From contig JAPKGY010000203.1 in the NCBI GenBank assembly GCA_026647385.1, positions 1-6,175 on the forward strand: a DNA stretch of 6,175 nt, given 5' to 3'. This stretch comes from Phycisphaerae bacterium (GTDB taxonomy: Bacteria; Planctomycetota; Phycisphaerae; UBA1845; PWPN01). Positions within the stretch are counted from its first letter, which is position 1. Each line of letters opens with the position of its first letter. Below are positions 5,507 through 6,175 of this stretch, piece by piece. A program made the translations under genes and the position numbers. The notes beneath the pieces are model-generated. The model had not been told where the DNA came from. It saw only the letters and a program-made list of their open reading frames with translations, and searched no databases.

Positions 5507-6175
5507 ATGAGACAACAACTACTGGATTATCTCAACAGTCTGCTGAACCCGGAGGCATACGGGCTGACCACCATTGCCGTCGAGATGACCCTTATCGGCA
5601 TCGTGGTCTACTCGATCCTGCGCTTCCTCCATGGGACCCGCGGCGCGCGCCTGCTGCAGGGGATCGCCGTCCTGCTCGTGACCGGCTTTCTGGTCATGAC
5701 CCTGGTGGCTGAGCAACTCCACCTCGACCGGATCGGCGTGCTGTTTCGCCCGCTGGTGTGGACTATTTTCCTGACCGCGCTGGTGGTGTTTCAGCCGGAA
5801 TTGCGGCGCGGGCTCATGCGTCTCGGCGAAGCCCGATGGCGGCGGAGTCGCATCAGCGAGATCGAGCAGGTGTCTCGGCCGATCGCGGCCGCCTGCACCC
5901 GGCTGTCCAAGAACAAGATCGGCGCCCTCATCGCCATCGAGCGCGACGTCGGCCTGTCGAGCCTCGTCGAGCAAGGGGTGAAGCTGGATGCCCGGTTGAC
6001 TCCCGAATTGCTGGAATCGATCTTCTACCCGGGCGGCGCGCTGCACGACCTGGGTGTGATCATTCAGCGCGGGCGCGTAGCCGCGGCGGGTTGCCCCTTT
6101 CCGCTCGGGGACGCTGAAGGCCTGGATCGATCGATCGGCAGTCGGCACCGGGCAGCCATCGGGCTCAGTCTCGAC
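5507..6175 (+). CDS. cdaA: Membrane-bound diadenylate cyclase (CdaA type), 3' end cut by the window edge
   Basis: Enzymes of this family join two ATP molecules into cyclic di-AMP, a second messenger that in many bacteria controls potassium uptake, osmolyte balance and cell-wall homeostasis. The visible 223 codons show the CdaA layout. Three hydrophobic segments lie at about 22-41, 48-68 and 77-96, then the family motif FQPELRR (95-101), a linker helix, and the DAC (DisA_N) catalytic domain from about 120 (IGALIAIERDVGL at 138-150, ESIFYPGGALHD at 170-181, GSRHRAAIGLS at 211-221). The RHR motif (213-215), which binds ATP phosphates, is intact. The other signature, normally Asp-Gly-Ala, reads Asp181-Leu182-Gly183, keeping the metal-binding Asp but changing its neighbours. 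CdaA proteins usually run to about 270-280 residues, so the last 50 or so are missing here. The ATG at 5507 is chosen because nearby upstream starts are out of frame; its ribosome-binding site is weak. The usual partner gene, encoding the YbbR-domain regulator CdaR, would lie beyond the right edge. Confidence 0.92.
   Translation, partial: MRQQLLDYLNSLLNPEAYGLTTIAVEMTLIGIVVYSILRFLHGTRGARLLQGIAVLLVTGFLVMTLVAEQLHLDRIGVLFRPLVWTIFLTALVVFQPELRRGLMRLGEARWRRSRISEIEQVSRPIAAACTRLSKNKIGALIAIERDVGLSSLVEQGVKLDARLTPELLESIFYPGGALHDLGVIIQRGRVAAAGCPFPLGDAEGLDRSIGSRHRAAIGLSLD

Noticed and set aside
5519..6148. A 209-codon open frame on the minus strand, opposite the cyclase gene
   Set aside because: The plus strand encodes unmistakable CdaA transmembrane segments and the FQPELRR and RHR motifs; the antisense product is low-complexity His/Gln/Asp-rich and matches nothing I know.

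Overview
The window is about 6.2 kb of GC-rich bacterial chromosome, most likely from a planctomycete (Planctomycetota). The clearest lineage clue is the 878-residue secreted protein. It ends in two Ig-like domains with 'SVCPG', 'YQW' and 'YRCVVTN' style motifs, followed by a dockerin-like calcium-binding tail (GDFDGDDDVDLEDFGRFQ). That architecture is common in planctomycete genomes, but I cannot assign a class. I see no mobile element, CRISPR array, tRNA or rRNA, so this looks like core chromosome with one accessory-looking secreted-protein gene in it.

Layout. Positions 1-213 (minus strand) hold the 5' part of rpsT (ribosomal protein S20), cut by the left edge. Upstream of it on the same strand, at 291-1730, is a 479-residue cytoplasmic TPR protein, with a good sigma70-type promoter at 1804-1832. 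From 1731 to 1981 is a divergent intergenic region. On the plus strand follow def (peptide deformylase, 1982-2515), a leader with a candidate promoter and two competing hairpins (2516-2734), the large exported multidomain protein (2735-5371), a spacer with a hairpin and a dyad-symmetric promoter-like site (5372-5506), and the 5' part of a membrane-bound diadenylate cyclase of the CdaA type (5507 to the right edge).

How the genes fit together. rpsT and def are translation housekeeping genes (ribosome assembly and N-terminal deformylation). CdaA makes the second messenger c-di-AMP. The TPR protein and rpsT are probably co-transcribed. The plus-strand genes are separated by 135-219 bases with their own candidate promoters, so they look like separate transcription units rather than one operon. 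I see no evidence for a new multi-gene system.

The two points most worth checking are both inside proteins. The cyclase carries Asp-Leu-Gly where the family's signature Asp-Gly-Ala motif is expected, although its RHR motif is intact. The secreted protein combines a TolB-like propeller, a C39-like cysteine peptidase domain with a complete-looking Gln/Cys/His/Asp set, two Ig folds and a dockerin-like tail in one chain.
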